Shown here piece by piece: positions 52,859 through 62,999 of a DNA stretch of 64,000 bases. Made by a program: the position numbers and the translations under genes. The notes below the pieces were generated by a model that made no database searches, was not told where the DNA came from, and saw only the letters and a program-made list of their open reading frames with translations. Within the stretch, counting starts at the first letter, position 1. Every line of letters begins with the position of its first letter. This DNA is from Strigamia acuminata (lineage: Eukaryota > Arthropoda > Chilopoda > Geophilomorpha > Linotaeniidae): assembly GCA_949358305.1 (NCBI GenBank), contig OX442315.1, forward strand, positions 15,526,427 to 15,590,426. Direction: 5' to 3'.

Positions 52859-55800
52859 TTAAGACAAATTAGAATAACAAATTAACTTGTGTTTCAAAAT
52901 CTTCCAATCATTGATCTGGCATTGTTTACAGCAGTAAGTAGCTCTGTAACATCTGCCACACTTCAATACAGAACCAGTCTTTCCACAATAACGACAACGA
53001 CTCATATCCGGACCGGCATCAAAAACTAAACTATCAACATCATCCACGCGAATCAATTGCTTTCCATCCATTGCAATTTTGAAATAAGGGTTCCGAATAA
53101 TAATTTTGCACCCATAACCCAACTTATCATGAATCCCAACATCTTGATCAATATTGTAAACAGTCACTCGCTCCACATCCCCATTTCCGTCCTGCACAAT
53201 CACGTGAACTCCGTTGAATCCAAGCGAGGGCTCGTCAATCACCTGACAACTCAACGCCCGTTGCTTGTAAATTTGATTGGCCACTGGATCCATCTCGTTT
53301 AACATGATTGGCCGGATATCTGCCAAACTCAACGGTCCAGTTTGCTCCAATCCATGACACCACGTCGTATTGAGAGTGTAATCACCTCTAAGCTTAGCAG
53401 TTCTCAAATGAATAAACATCTTTTCAATTTTTGTCCTATGATCTGTTATCATTGCAATTCGACCAGGATCAGTCAATTTCGTTTCCGACATTTCATCAAC
53501 AACTACCGGCGCAACATCAACTGACTCTGTGGGCACAAACAAACCCATCATTGACTCCAGAAGAGATTTTTTGGCACAATCAACCGGCAAGAAATAAGGT
53601 AACTGTAATTTCTCCGCTTCAAGACCCATCCTGTAATATTTTTCAATCTCATTCCTCCCACCGCTCCCTATCGCCATTGTGTAATAAATCTGAGGCACCT
53701 TTCTCTCGTCAGGTGGCGCCAAAGACAGATACTTCTCGCAAGCACGCTTCAGTACTTTTTTATTTCCACCTTCAGATTGATACAGAAAAATTGCTTTAGC
53801 GTACCAAAGATGGAAATTATCCGGAAACTTTTCCAAAGCAGAATTTACTACTACCAACCCTTTTGCCGTATCCCGCAGAAATCCGTACGCAGAGGCCAAT
53901 AATTGGCGGAACCAAACAAAATCGGGAAACATGCGGACAGATTCAGTAAGAAAGTCCACAGCTTTCTCTAAACGCATCATACAATTCATCGTGACACACA
54001 CCCTCAAATCTCTATGGAAGGTCGGTGGTAATACAGTCAAATAAACGTCCATCTCTGCCGTTATTAGAGCAACCGCTTTACGGCAAAAATTGAAATCTAC
54101 AACCAACTCAGAGATGCAAATACTTTCCGCCAGATGGTGAATACAGTCAACACTGCGACCGCATTTAAAGAATTCAATGGCCAAATTATAGTGAACGATT
54201 GCTTTCTTCAGTTCTCCGGCAGTTACCGATCCCTTCTTCGAAAACTCTTCCAGAACTTTAACATCAAAGTTATAACCCTTATCGGTAGTAGAAAATGGCA
54301 GCTGCTGTTTATCAAATTTATCCAAAACCTCCGAACAGCTTTTAAAGAATTTACTAACTTCGGGACAACTCTTCTCCATGAATCTCTCTCTCCGTTCCTT
54401 CAGCGACAAATCTGCAGCAGCCAATCCGCTACTTTTCTCCCAACTCTTCATTTCTTTATCAATTTTGCCGAACTGGCGTTTCAATTTCCCAACTTCGGTC
54501 TTAAATTCACCCGATTTTGAAATCGCTTCCAAATTACCGTGGGAAACCGCCCTCTGATGCCAATCTAGCGCTTGATCGCCATCTTGTGCATCTAACAGGT
54601 AATATCTCGCAAGAATCAACATGGCATTTGCATCAAATAGCTTTGCTGCGCGCTTTAGATATTGCACGGCCTTTACCCGATTACGTTCCACGCCTGTTCC
54701 TTTCAGGTAACACAAACCCAGGTTTATTGCGCCGAAACTGTTTCCATTACCTGCAGCCCTTCCATAAAACTTGACCGACTCTTCTAAATCGATGGGCAAA
54801 CCAGTTCCCTGTTGATACATAACACCCAAGTCGTTTTCGGCAAAGGCTATGCCAATATTTCCTGAGATATCTGACGATTTCGGACTCGATGCAACTTGTT
54901 TAAGCAATTCAATGCTTTTTTCCATGTCTATCTCAACTCCAACGCCTAATTTATACATGTTTGCAATGTGGTAGAGTGCCAGCGTGCTGTTTTGATTCGC
55001 CGCTTTCCAAAGCAATTCCAAAATTTCTTCGTATTTCTTCGGAGATTCTTCAAATCTCATCAAGTACATCGCCTTCATTAAACAAAAGTCCAGGTTACTA
55101 CCTTTCGATTTGAATAGTGTTTTTAGTCCATCGGGAGTCATGTTTGTTTGAAATCTCTTGTTCAACATGTCGGTGGTGTCTTGGAGGCTTACAGTTTCGT
55201 TTTTCAGCAGAATCTCGATTGGCGATTTCGGTTTCGGGATTCTTCGCTCGCATTCGTCACGCAGCGGGATTATTTCGCTTTTATTCGGTTCCAATGCCAA
55301 AGCGACGCTGAAATATTTTGCAGCCTTTTCGTATTTCTTTCGAAGTCGGTAAACGCAGCCCAAACGGTAATAGCCACGAAACCATGCCGGTAACAGCTGA
55401 ACAGCTCTTTTCGCATCTTCCAATGATGCGCCGATGCCATCGTCGTGGATCATTAAGTAAACGGCAGACCGATTGGAATATAATTCTCCGAGCAGTTGAT
55501 TCGAGACTTTGGTCAATTCGATCGCCTGACTGTAGGAGCGAATCGCGTCCTCGTATTTTTTTTCTTCGAATGATGAATTTGCCAACTCTTTTAACGCGTA
55601 AGCAGTTAAATCGTTCGCTGCACCTGTCAATTTCAGTCTGGTCAATCGATCTTCCAGAGATGGCTCGTATTGTTTTAAAATGACTTCAATTTTTTCGATC
55701 TTGCTCTCGTAATCGTCATTCGACATGAGAATTTTGTAATTTCGGTGAATTTCATTCTGCAGCATTGACAAGTCGTTGAAAAGCGGTTTTTCTTGTTCGG

Positions 55801-56092
55801 TTAAGCCATTTCCGGCACCGAAATCTGTCTTCTGGAGGACTTGATTGCAAAGTCCCAAATCCCAGAGAAAAATGTTGCCGCATTCGAGTAATTTCTTCTG
55901 CCTGCGACTACTCGTTATCCACGCTCTTCTCCCGACTCCCGTCGTGAACGCTTTCCCTTCATCCGGGGTGTTTTTCCACTCTTCATTTGTGGAGTTTCGC
56001 CATTGTTTCAAAAATAAATCTTGAAGTGTTTGGTTTGCTGCAGGAATAATGAAGCAGTTCAATTTAATGTAGTTTTCTTCGTTTGACGCCAT
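52859..56092 (-). CDS. TPR / Sel1-repeat / MYND zinc-finger protein
   Basis: 1077 aa, no intron within the coding region. The start MASNEENYIK lies immediately after an acceptor (TTTCCAG|ATGG), so the coding sequence starts at the first base of the main exon and a 5' UTR intron lies upstream; the longer frame back to 56191 reads through that intron. A unique N-terminal region comes first, then TPRs at about 165-300 (YSQAIELTK, AVQLLPAWFRGYYRLG, ALEPNK), Sel1-type repeats at about 360-530 (LGVMYQQGTGLPIDLEESVK, LGLCYLKGTGVERNRVKAVQ), further TPR-like helices, and a C-terminal MYND finger (CRYCGKTGSVLKCGRC ... YCCKQCQINDWKILKHKLIC). No SET domain. Probably a cytoplasmic or nuclear scaffold that binds partners through TPR and MYND; specific role unknown. 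Confidence 0.9.
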   Translation of the reverse strand: MASNEENYIKLNCFIIPAANQTLQDLFLKQWRNSTNEEWKNTPDEGKAFTTGVGRRAWITSSRRQKKLLECGNIFLWDLGLCNQVLQKTDFGAGNGLTEQEKPLFNDLSMLQNEIHRNYKILMSNDDYESKIEKIEVILKQYEPSLEDRLTRLKLTGAANDLTAYALKELANSSFEEKKYEDAIRSYSQAIELTKVSNQLLGELYSNRSAVYLMIHDDGIGASLEDAKRAVQLLPAWFRGYYRLGCVYRLRKKYEKAAKYFSVALALEPNKSEIIPLRDECERRIPKPKSPIEILLKNETVSLQDTTDMLNKRFQTNMTPDGLKTLFKSKGSNLDFCLMKAMYLMRFEESPKKYEEILELLWKAANQNSTLALYHIANMYKLGVGVEIDMEKSIELLKQVASSPKSSDISGNIGIAFAENDLGVMYQQGTGLPIDLEESVKFYGRAAGNGNSFGAINLGLCYLKGTGVERNRVKAVQYLKRAAKLFDANAMLILARYYLLDAQDGDQALDWHQRAVSHGNLEAISKSGEFKTEVGKLKRQFGKIDKEMKSWEKSSGLAAADLSLKERRERFMEKSCPEVSKFFKSCSEVLDKFDKQQLPFSTTDKGYNFDVKVLEEFSKKGSVTAGELKKAIVHYNLAIEFFKCGRSVDCIHHLAESICISELVVDFNFCRKAVALITAEMDVYLTVLPPTFHRDLRVCVTMNCMMRLEKAVDFLTESVRMFPDFVWFRQLLASAYGFLRDTAKGLVVVNSALEKFPDNFHLWYAKAIFLYQSEGGNKKVLKRACEKYLSLAPPDERKVPQIYYTMAIGSGGRNEIEKYYRMGLEAEKLQLPYFLPVDCAKKSLLESMMGLFVPTESVDVAPVVVDEMSETKLTDPGRIAMITDHRTKIEKMFIHLRTAKLRGDYTLNTTWCHGLEQTGPLSLADIRPIMLNEMDPVANQIYKQRALSCQVIDEPSLGFNGVHVIVQDGNGDVERVTVYNIDQDVGIHDKLGYGCKIIIRNPYFKIAMDGKQLIRVDDVDSLVFDAGPDMSRCRYCGKTGSVLKCGRCYRATYCCKQCQINDWKILKHKLICYSNLS

Positions 56093-56202
56093 CTGGAAAT
56101 GGAAAAACATTTGGTTATTAAATTCATAATTATTTTTTTGCATTTTTATCAAATAAAATTGATAATTAATTGCACAATTGTTGTTTAACAATGTAATCTA
56201 AT

Positions 56203-57330
56203 TGACTCAGTCGTTTAATCAACCAAATTTTTCAATCGAAAGTGAAAGTTAAATGGTTCGAATGCGAATATGCGATTTAAATAATTTCGGGGTTTTCTTT
56301 CGAAAAGTGAAATTCGTTTTAAATTTGTCAGTTACCGTAAACTTTATTCAGATTTACCTGTTCCCGTTTCCTATTTTCTGTCTTGTTTACGACGTACAAA
56401 CACGGTAATTCATCTAAAAATTAATAGAAATAAATTTTGAAGTATTAATGTTGACCCTTGAGTTAACACGAGAGTTTTACTTGTCATATTTTACCTGAAA
56501 ATGGCACTGACTGAAAATGTGATGCTTAAACGAGTCCCCAAATGAAGCAACAACGTAATCGAAACTAATGACAATACATAAAATCTAGATAAAATCATGT
56601 GGATGTGGCAGAGTTTACGAATGGTGTTGCAGTGATGTCACACCTGATTGAAAGCGAGGCCACAGATTAGGGGATTTTCCCTCATCTGTGGCCTCGCTTT
56701 CAGGTATAAACAAACACAAACAACAGAATTCTCGATAAAATGTACATTAAACCTGATTATTACTTTGACAAATTTTATTTTAAAGATATATCACACATTT
56801 TCAAACATTTTATGTGTTGTGAGTGTGACGGTTATAGAACCGTAATTGTCAACGCGCAATACTAGCAATAGATGGCGCCACCACAAGTTAGCGGTAAATT
56901 CAAATGTAAGTAGGCATAGAACATCTAATTGATGATAAATATATAGATATTAAATCACATTATTATAAAAAATAGCGGGAAATCTAACATTTACAATACA
57001 TTACAAATGAAATGATGATAAATAAATACATTTATCATATGACAGAACATATATTATTATTTCAGATGACAACTGCGTGATTGCGAAGGAGTTGCGCAGT
57101 ACGGTGGACGATGAATACCGTAAGGCGCGATAAGAGATTTAACCCTATTTTATTACAACTGATCGGAAAATTGATTGTTAACTTGAATACAAGTTAAACA
57201 ATCAACCAAGTTATCGACTCATTAAATTACAACCATACCATCTAACGCTTCCATCAAGCAGCATTTTATTTAATGGCTTATCTGCACATTATTCGAACTG
57301 TTTTGTTTTGTTTTGTTCTGTTGCTTTTAA
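56203..57330. other. Intergenic region upstream of the MYND gene
   Basis: Probably contains its 5' UTR exon and promoter (minus sense). It holds the strong hairpin at 56650-56701. Nothing else recognised. Confidence 0.45.
56650..56701. repeat. Strong 18-bp-arm hairpin
   Basis: Arms GAAAGCGAGGCCACAGAT and its exact complement, separated by a 16-base loop. There are no mismatches and no obvious target duplication. Could be a small RNA hairpin or a minimal transposon. Confidence 0.9.
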
Positions 57331-57705
57331 TTTCATTTAGTTTTTTATTCATTTTAAAATATAGTTTTAAGTTTCAAATTTTCCGCGTTTGATTACGACA
57401 TTTTTATGAGTTATGATGGCTTCCATGATGCTTCGCGCTTATGATGTAATCACAATGTGGCCAATCAGCGCACCAGACCGTAGCGGCTGTACACGGGAAA
57501 GAGATGTCGCTGTGGTAGGCGCAAGTGACAATTTAGGGCTAAAAATTGCTGTTTGAGCCCTATATTAAAGATGATGTTATTGTCATTTTAAATAAATTTG
57601 TAATATTTTTTGAACACTATAATTTTTTTATACTTAACGAAATGAGCAGGGGTAAATATATTTGTGTATTTATTATTGAAAAATCAAATATTAATTTGAA
57701 AAATC
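57330..57705. repeat. Dispersed repeat, copy 2
   Basis: Partner of 52195-52560. It sits just upstream of the small gene at 57751 and may supply its promoter or leader. Confidence 0.8.
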
Positions 57706-57750
57706 CAATGATTTCTAGGAGATTTTGACTTTTCTTTAAATGTGCCGCCA

Positions 57751-58449
57751 ATGGATGCAGAATTGCAAAGAAATTGGAAGGATAATGTTCTGGATTTGTA
57801 CAACAACATGGTGGCCTTTCTTACAGAATTAAGCAAAAACAGCAAAGTAGCGGCACTAAAATCAGTGGCTGAGTTTCAAAAGTCAGGAATGGCTTCGTTT
57901 CAGCCGATAAGAGGAAAAGTTATAAACTCAATGGATCAGCTAATGACAACAGTTATTTATTTATTTATTATTTATTTATTTATTCATTTATTTATTTATT
58001 TATTTATTCATTTATTTATTTACTTATTTAATTATTTAATTAATTATTTATTTATTTATTTATTTATTATCTACAGTAGAAAGCCGATTATCCGAACTAA
58101 GGTATTCATAAAATCGATTTGTTCGCATAATTGGAAATCGATCACTGCCGTTCTGATAACTCGTCATTCGCTTAACCGATATTCGGATAATCAACGTTCT
58201 ACTGTATTTATTTATTCATAAATGAAGATCGATGTTTTTATGATTTTTATTTAGTTGTCAGACGTAGCTTCGGCGTTATCAAGAGCTATTGCATCTGGAA
58301 TTCGTGTGCTAGCTGAATTAACAAATGAAAGAGAGTTTCATCTGGCCGAAAGGTTAACTTATTTAATGGATCAATTTCGGTCTGTTGTCCAACTTACATA
58401 CAACATCTTAATGCCTCAGTCAGAAGCTCAATCTACAAGTAAACGTTGA
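57751..58449 (+). CDS. Small uncharacterised two-exon protein
   Basis: Exons 57751-57951 and 58255-58449, phase-0 intron, 131 aa. Starts MDAELQRNWKDNVLDLYNNM; both exons encode amphipathic helices (VLDLYNNMVAFLTELSKN; ALSRAIASGIRVLAELTN) and the tail is polar (QSEAQSTSKR). No signal peptide from this start; a further upstream exon cannot be excluded. The intron holds a TTTA microsatellite and a pogo-type MITE. No family recognised. The continuous helical frame on both sides of a clean GT-AG intron supports it being real. Confidence 0.6.
57955..58070. repeat. (TTTA)n microsatellite
   Basis: About 115 bp of TTTA/TTATT repeats in the intron of the small gene, ending at the pogo-type MITE. Confidence 0.95.
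58074..58204. mobile_element. 131-bp pogo/Tigger-type MITE
   Basis: Ends CAGTAGAAAGCCGATTATCC and GGATAATCAACGTTCTACTG, flanked by TA on both sides (58072-58073, 58205-58206). End sequence and TA target are typical of pogo/Tigger elements. Noncoding. Confidence 0.88.
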
Positions 58450-58640
58450 AATTATAATTTATTTGAAATAAAATGGAGTACTGAAAACTAAATTTCACAA
58501 CATTTCTGAATGAAATCAAACATTACAGCGCCGTGATAATTTATACACAGTTGCCGCACGAGGGCGCTGTTTATATACTGTTTATATACGTAATTAAACA
58601 TGGCAACAACCGACAACTTATTTTTATTTTGATCGTGAAA

Positions 58641-61600
58641 TCACAGGTGAATCGATTCAATTTTCTCATCTATAAAAACATGGTTGTCGACACCTGATGG
58701 CTGCAACTGATTTCTGCGTTTGCACCACATTAGACGAATGTTTTCATCGGCCGGACCCCAATCGTATGTTGGTCGAAAAACTGCTGAAATATCCTAAATC
58801 ATAAAAATGTTTTAATTCTCAATCCAACACAACATTAGAATGAATAATAAATAATATTTACTCCTTTTTTCCAATAGATAAACGTCATTATGAGAGCCCA
58901 AATTGGTATTTGGCACACTGACACCATCTCCAAGAGCCATCCAACACCAAGCGCCCAATCTGGGTAGTTATAACTGCCGTATGTCAATGGAGTGTATTTG
59001 ACAATGGTCAAAATTAAAATCACCTAAATATTGATTATTTCTGTGATTAAAAATGAAACTTATGAAATAAGTGTTGGTTGAAACGAGGTCGGTTCATTTC
59101 GTCACCTCGGATGACTTATTAATGCAGTGGGGCAAGTACCCTACTCACTACACCTTAACTGGGACACACAAATTGAAAGAAATCAAACTAATAATTATAT
59201 ATTTGCACAAAAATGGCGACGAAATGATCGGACCCCATTGAGGCTTACAATAAGAGATACAGGACATATAAAACTCCAACTGATTAACCAGAATGAACTT
59301 AGTTTGGTTTCTAGCATGAACTCAAAATCACTTTTGATTCGTCTCGCACCTAATTTGAGAAATTTTAAATTACATAAAAGCCTTTTCCTTTACGTAGGTC
59401 GTTGAGCTTTACCATAAATCCACATGAGGCAGACCATCTCAGCAAGAGCTATTATCACAACACTCTGAGATGTACCAAATGCATCCATTAAATTGAGAAT
59501 ATATTGGCCTCCCTGTAAGGTAAGATTGTTTTTAGTATAAGTATATATTACATAGAATTAAACCTAAGATCATTTATTATGTGCAGCAATGAATGATCTT
59601 GAGTTTACTTTAATTTTGAGATGAAAATTACATTGGTGGTACAAGATAATCCAAGTAAATAGAGGACGATACAAGCTGCCGCAGTCACAAGTGTCTTGCG
59701 TTTTAACATTCTTGGCCAGGTATCAAAAACATTGGTCAGCAAAGTTTCCAATAGTGCAAACTAGATTTATTAAAAAATAATGGTATGGATAAAAATGGGG
59801 GGTGTCATCTAGCGCGACACTACCTACCGCGACATGAATATACCGCGACTTTGGAAACTGCGACTACGTGTATTTTGGGTTTTTCTTTTTCTAATTCCTA
59901 GGAAGGGCTGAACCCCGCAAACCTCACCTTACTGATTTTTTGATGCAAAACCATTTTTTTGGGACTGCTTGTCGCGGTAAATAATGTCGCGCTAGATGTT
60001 CGCCTCCATAAAAATGATATCAGATGCTCGAGCTGTAATTACCTCAGAGTCCAAACCCAATGTAAAAAGCATGAGAAAAAACAAGACAGACCAAAACTGG
60101 CTTAATGGAAGCAGAGCCAATGCTTCTGGATAAATGACAAAAGCCAAACCTGGACCTGTGTGTTGAGGTGAATGGTTTAGCATGTTTTAGCAGATTTTGG
60201 TTACAAACTCACCTGAAGATGCAACTTTTTCAATATCAACATTGAGTTGTTGTGACAAATAACCAAGGATTGTGAATATAGCAATGCTTGCTAATAAACT
60301 TGTTGCGAAATCAGTTACACTAACAATTATGGCATCACTAGTGAAATGAAACAAAAACATAAATTGGTTTGGCGGTGAAAACAAGCGGTGGTCAATTGAC
60401 CAGACCAGTTATATACCTCATTAGTTTGTGTCTGAATGTGTTGTAAGAGCCAAACATGATTATACATCCCCAAGATGTACTTAATGAAAAAAACATTTGC
60501 TCTGCTGCTGCTTTCCACACCTGTGAATTAATTTACAAGCATTAAAAACATTTAAACACTTGAAAAAACAAACAACAAGTTACTTCAATATCTGCTAATT
60601 TACTCCAATCTGGAATGAAAAGGTAACGCAAACCAACAGAAGCACCTTCCAATGTCAAACCTCGAATTACAAGCACGATTAACCCTACGTAAGGGAATGT
60701 AGCGGTGAAATACACAACCTTGATAAAGTATTTTTTTTAAATATTATTATTAGTATTATTATTGCATTTTTTTCTGCAAGGTTTTTACCTTTCCTGAAGA
60801 TTTGATGCCTTTAAATAAACAAAAAAATACAACCACCCATGCTAAAAGTAGGCACATAGCTAATTCCCATTTTATAGTGCCAACAGATTCTATACCATCA
60901 GATTCATGGAAATTCAAAACGTATCGGCTGAAAACAAAAACTTTGTTACTCATGGCCAGTGTTGGACAAAAAAAACTTCCCTTCAGTTTAGCTTTTTTAA
61001 GTTTATGCATCATTATTTGCCAGGTCTATCTTTTAATACTGTTGTTAGGGAAGACGAGAGACCGGGTCAAGATTAATGTCATTGAATCTCAATGGATTTT
61101 TATGCCATCTGGTTAATAGAATTAAAACAGCTAAACTGAAGGGAAGTTTGTGGCTGTATTTTACTTACGTCCAGTATTGTTCTGAGGCAGCTTGACGTGT
61201 GACATTAGTATTGTCGCAATTTAAACCTTCTGTAGCATTTGTGTTGTTTTGTGGTAACAGTTCAGAACACAACGGCAGTGTTTCCTAATATAAAAAACAT
61301 TGTTAGCCACCACCGCGGCTGAGACACCAAGAATACCGTATTTTTGCAAAAGTATTGTTTCCGTATTTAACCTCACGAACGATGAACATTTGCTTCGTTC
61401 GTGAAGTTCAGACATCGTTTGTAACATTAAACAAATGTAACAAACAAAAATCCGAAGTTGTAATTGCTGACAAAAAATGGCAGTTTTGAATAAGGGCCGC
61501 GGCTCTTAATCGATAAAATACGGTATGTTGTTTAAAAATGCTGTTTAGTCTAAATTACTTTATGAATGCACCTGTATAACTCTAGCTGTTTAGATCAGTG

Positions 61601-62996
61601 GTTCCCAAACTTTTTTTGCTTTACGGCACCCTGAAGGTGGTCATAGTGCCCCTATAGGTCAGTCACTGTGCCTCTGCACGTCGGTCACTGCTACCCAGGG
61701 AGCCGCGGCTCACAGTTTGGGAACCACTGGTTTAGATGGTTTACCTGTGACCAGTTTAGATTAATTACCGAGTTTCTTTTAAAACATTTTTCATCAGGAC
61801 CCCACCATGAGAGACAATCTGCCCAAGGAACTTGTAACTGAAACGATGATGCAATGTAAAATACTGTATAGCCGACTATGACGTTATAATAGATGCTTCC
61901 AATGATGCAAACAAAGGTCATTGCTATGCCAATTCCTGAAAGATGATATGTAAAAATATATACACATTGGGTTATTAAGCCTGAGTGATACTTTACCTTT
62001 TCCTATAGGACAACATTTCCATACAGCAGCTGAACTCAAGTTACTAAATTGTCCTAAAGCTACTTCTAAGAAATAGATTGGCTTGCCGACAAAAATTAAA
62101 AGGATTACATACGGAATAAGAAAGGCAGCTGAAGTAGAGGGAAAAGATAATTAGAATAAGCCGAGGGAGTTGCATTTTAGGTATTTGTGTTTTTTGTTTT
62201 TGTATTTTTTAACATCGTAAACACCTGAAACATTTGTAACACGACTTTTTGAATGTAGGTGCTAAGGTGCGCGCCATAAGTATAGAATAATCTTCTATCG
62301 ATTTGCTGTTTGGAGAGCCCCAGTGCCTTTAATTGCCATATTTCAGCGATTTCTACAATGGTTACAACTTTTGCACAAGGGATTGTTTTTACATAATGTT
62401 ACATAATGTTAATTTTATCCATTTTTTTGCGTTAAACCTAAAATATTCTATACTTATGTCACCCCCATTTTTATGTAAAATCACTGCCAAATTTATTTTT
62501 CTACAAAACTTATAAACCTGTTAATTTTAAATGAATACTAATGCCGAAATTCATTTATTAAAAAATTGGTTTGATTCCAGATGAAGCGCAAAAAGGAATA
62601 TTTAAAAAAAAAACTGATTATTCTATACTTATGGCGCGCACCTTATTGAGATAAGAGTTTAGTTGAGTGCAGGCACTTACCACCTCCATTTTTATAAGCT
62701 AAATATGGAAATCTCCAAACATTTCCTAGTCCTACAGAGCATCCAATGCACGACAATAAGAACTCGGCTCGTGAGCCCCATTGATCTCGTGTTGGTTTCG
62801 GCTTGTCTTGAAGCTTTGAAGGTATTTCAATGGAGAATTCTTTTTTCTGGGAGAACAAATATAATATTGAAAATTTAAATGTTACTGCCACACATGGTTG
62901 ATAGAATACAAAAGAAATAAACCGTTAGTGAGTTGATAGAAAATATGAAATTAATACTTGCAGAAAAGAAAAGTGATTTACCGTAGGTGGACTCAT
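58641..62996 (-). CDS. SLC6 transporter, copy 3
   Basis: Fifteen exons, approximately: 62996-62982, 62847-62681, 62128-61998, 61935-61747, 61285-61169, 60927-60790, 60719-60585, 60520-60417, 60338-60214, 60153-60043, 59762-59634, 59512-59413, 59349-59249, 59022-58861, 58794-58641; about 620-630 aa. Tiny first exon MSPPT. Motifs: [57 protein letters not shown]3 [29 protein letters not shown]2 has the CLSWW cysteine and NNT, NAT and NVT sequons. Introns host three MITEs (59798, 61596, 62265), which is why this copy spans 4.4 kb. Canonical ion-site residues are intact. Substrate unresolved. Confidence 0.85.
59798..60007. mobile_element. 210-bp Mutator-type MITE
   Basis: Terminal arms share CATCTAGCGCGACA and (further in) ACCGCGAC in inverted orientation. 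Nine-base direct repeats ATAAAAATG flank it (59789-59797, 60008-60016). A 9-bp duplication suggests a MULE. A related end occurs at about 63486. Confidence 0.82.
61596..61729. mobile_element. 134-bp hAT-type MITE
   Basis: Ends CAGTGGTTCCCAAACT and AGTTTGGGAACCACTG, with 8-bp duplications GTTTAGAT at 61588-61595 and 61730-61737. Confidence 0.92.
62265..62643. mobile_element. 379-bp MITE with TA target duplication
   Basis: Inverted ends AGGTGCGCGCCATAAGTATA and TATACTTATGGCGCGCACCT, flanked by TA. An internal TTCTATACTTATGTCACCC repeats part of the end sequence. Noncoding; superfamily not certain beyond TA targeting. Confidence 0.83.
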
Positions 62997-62999
62997 GAT

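Noticed and set aside
56093-56191. 33-residue N-terminal extension of the MYND protein
   Set aside because: It reads through a TTTCCAG acceptor just before MASNEEN and is low-complexity; more likely intron.
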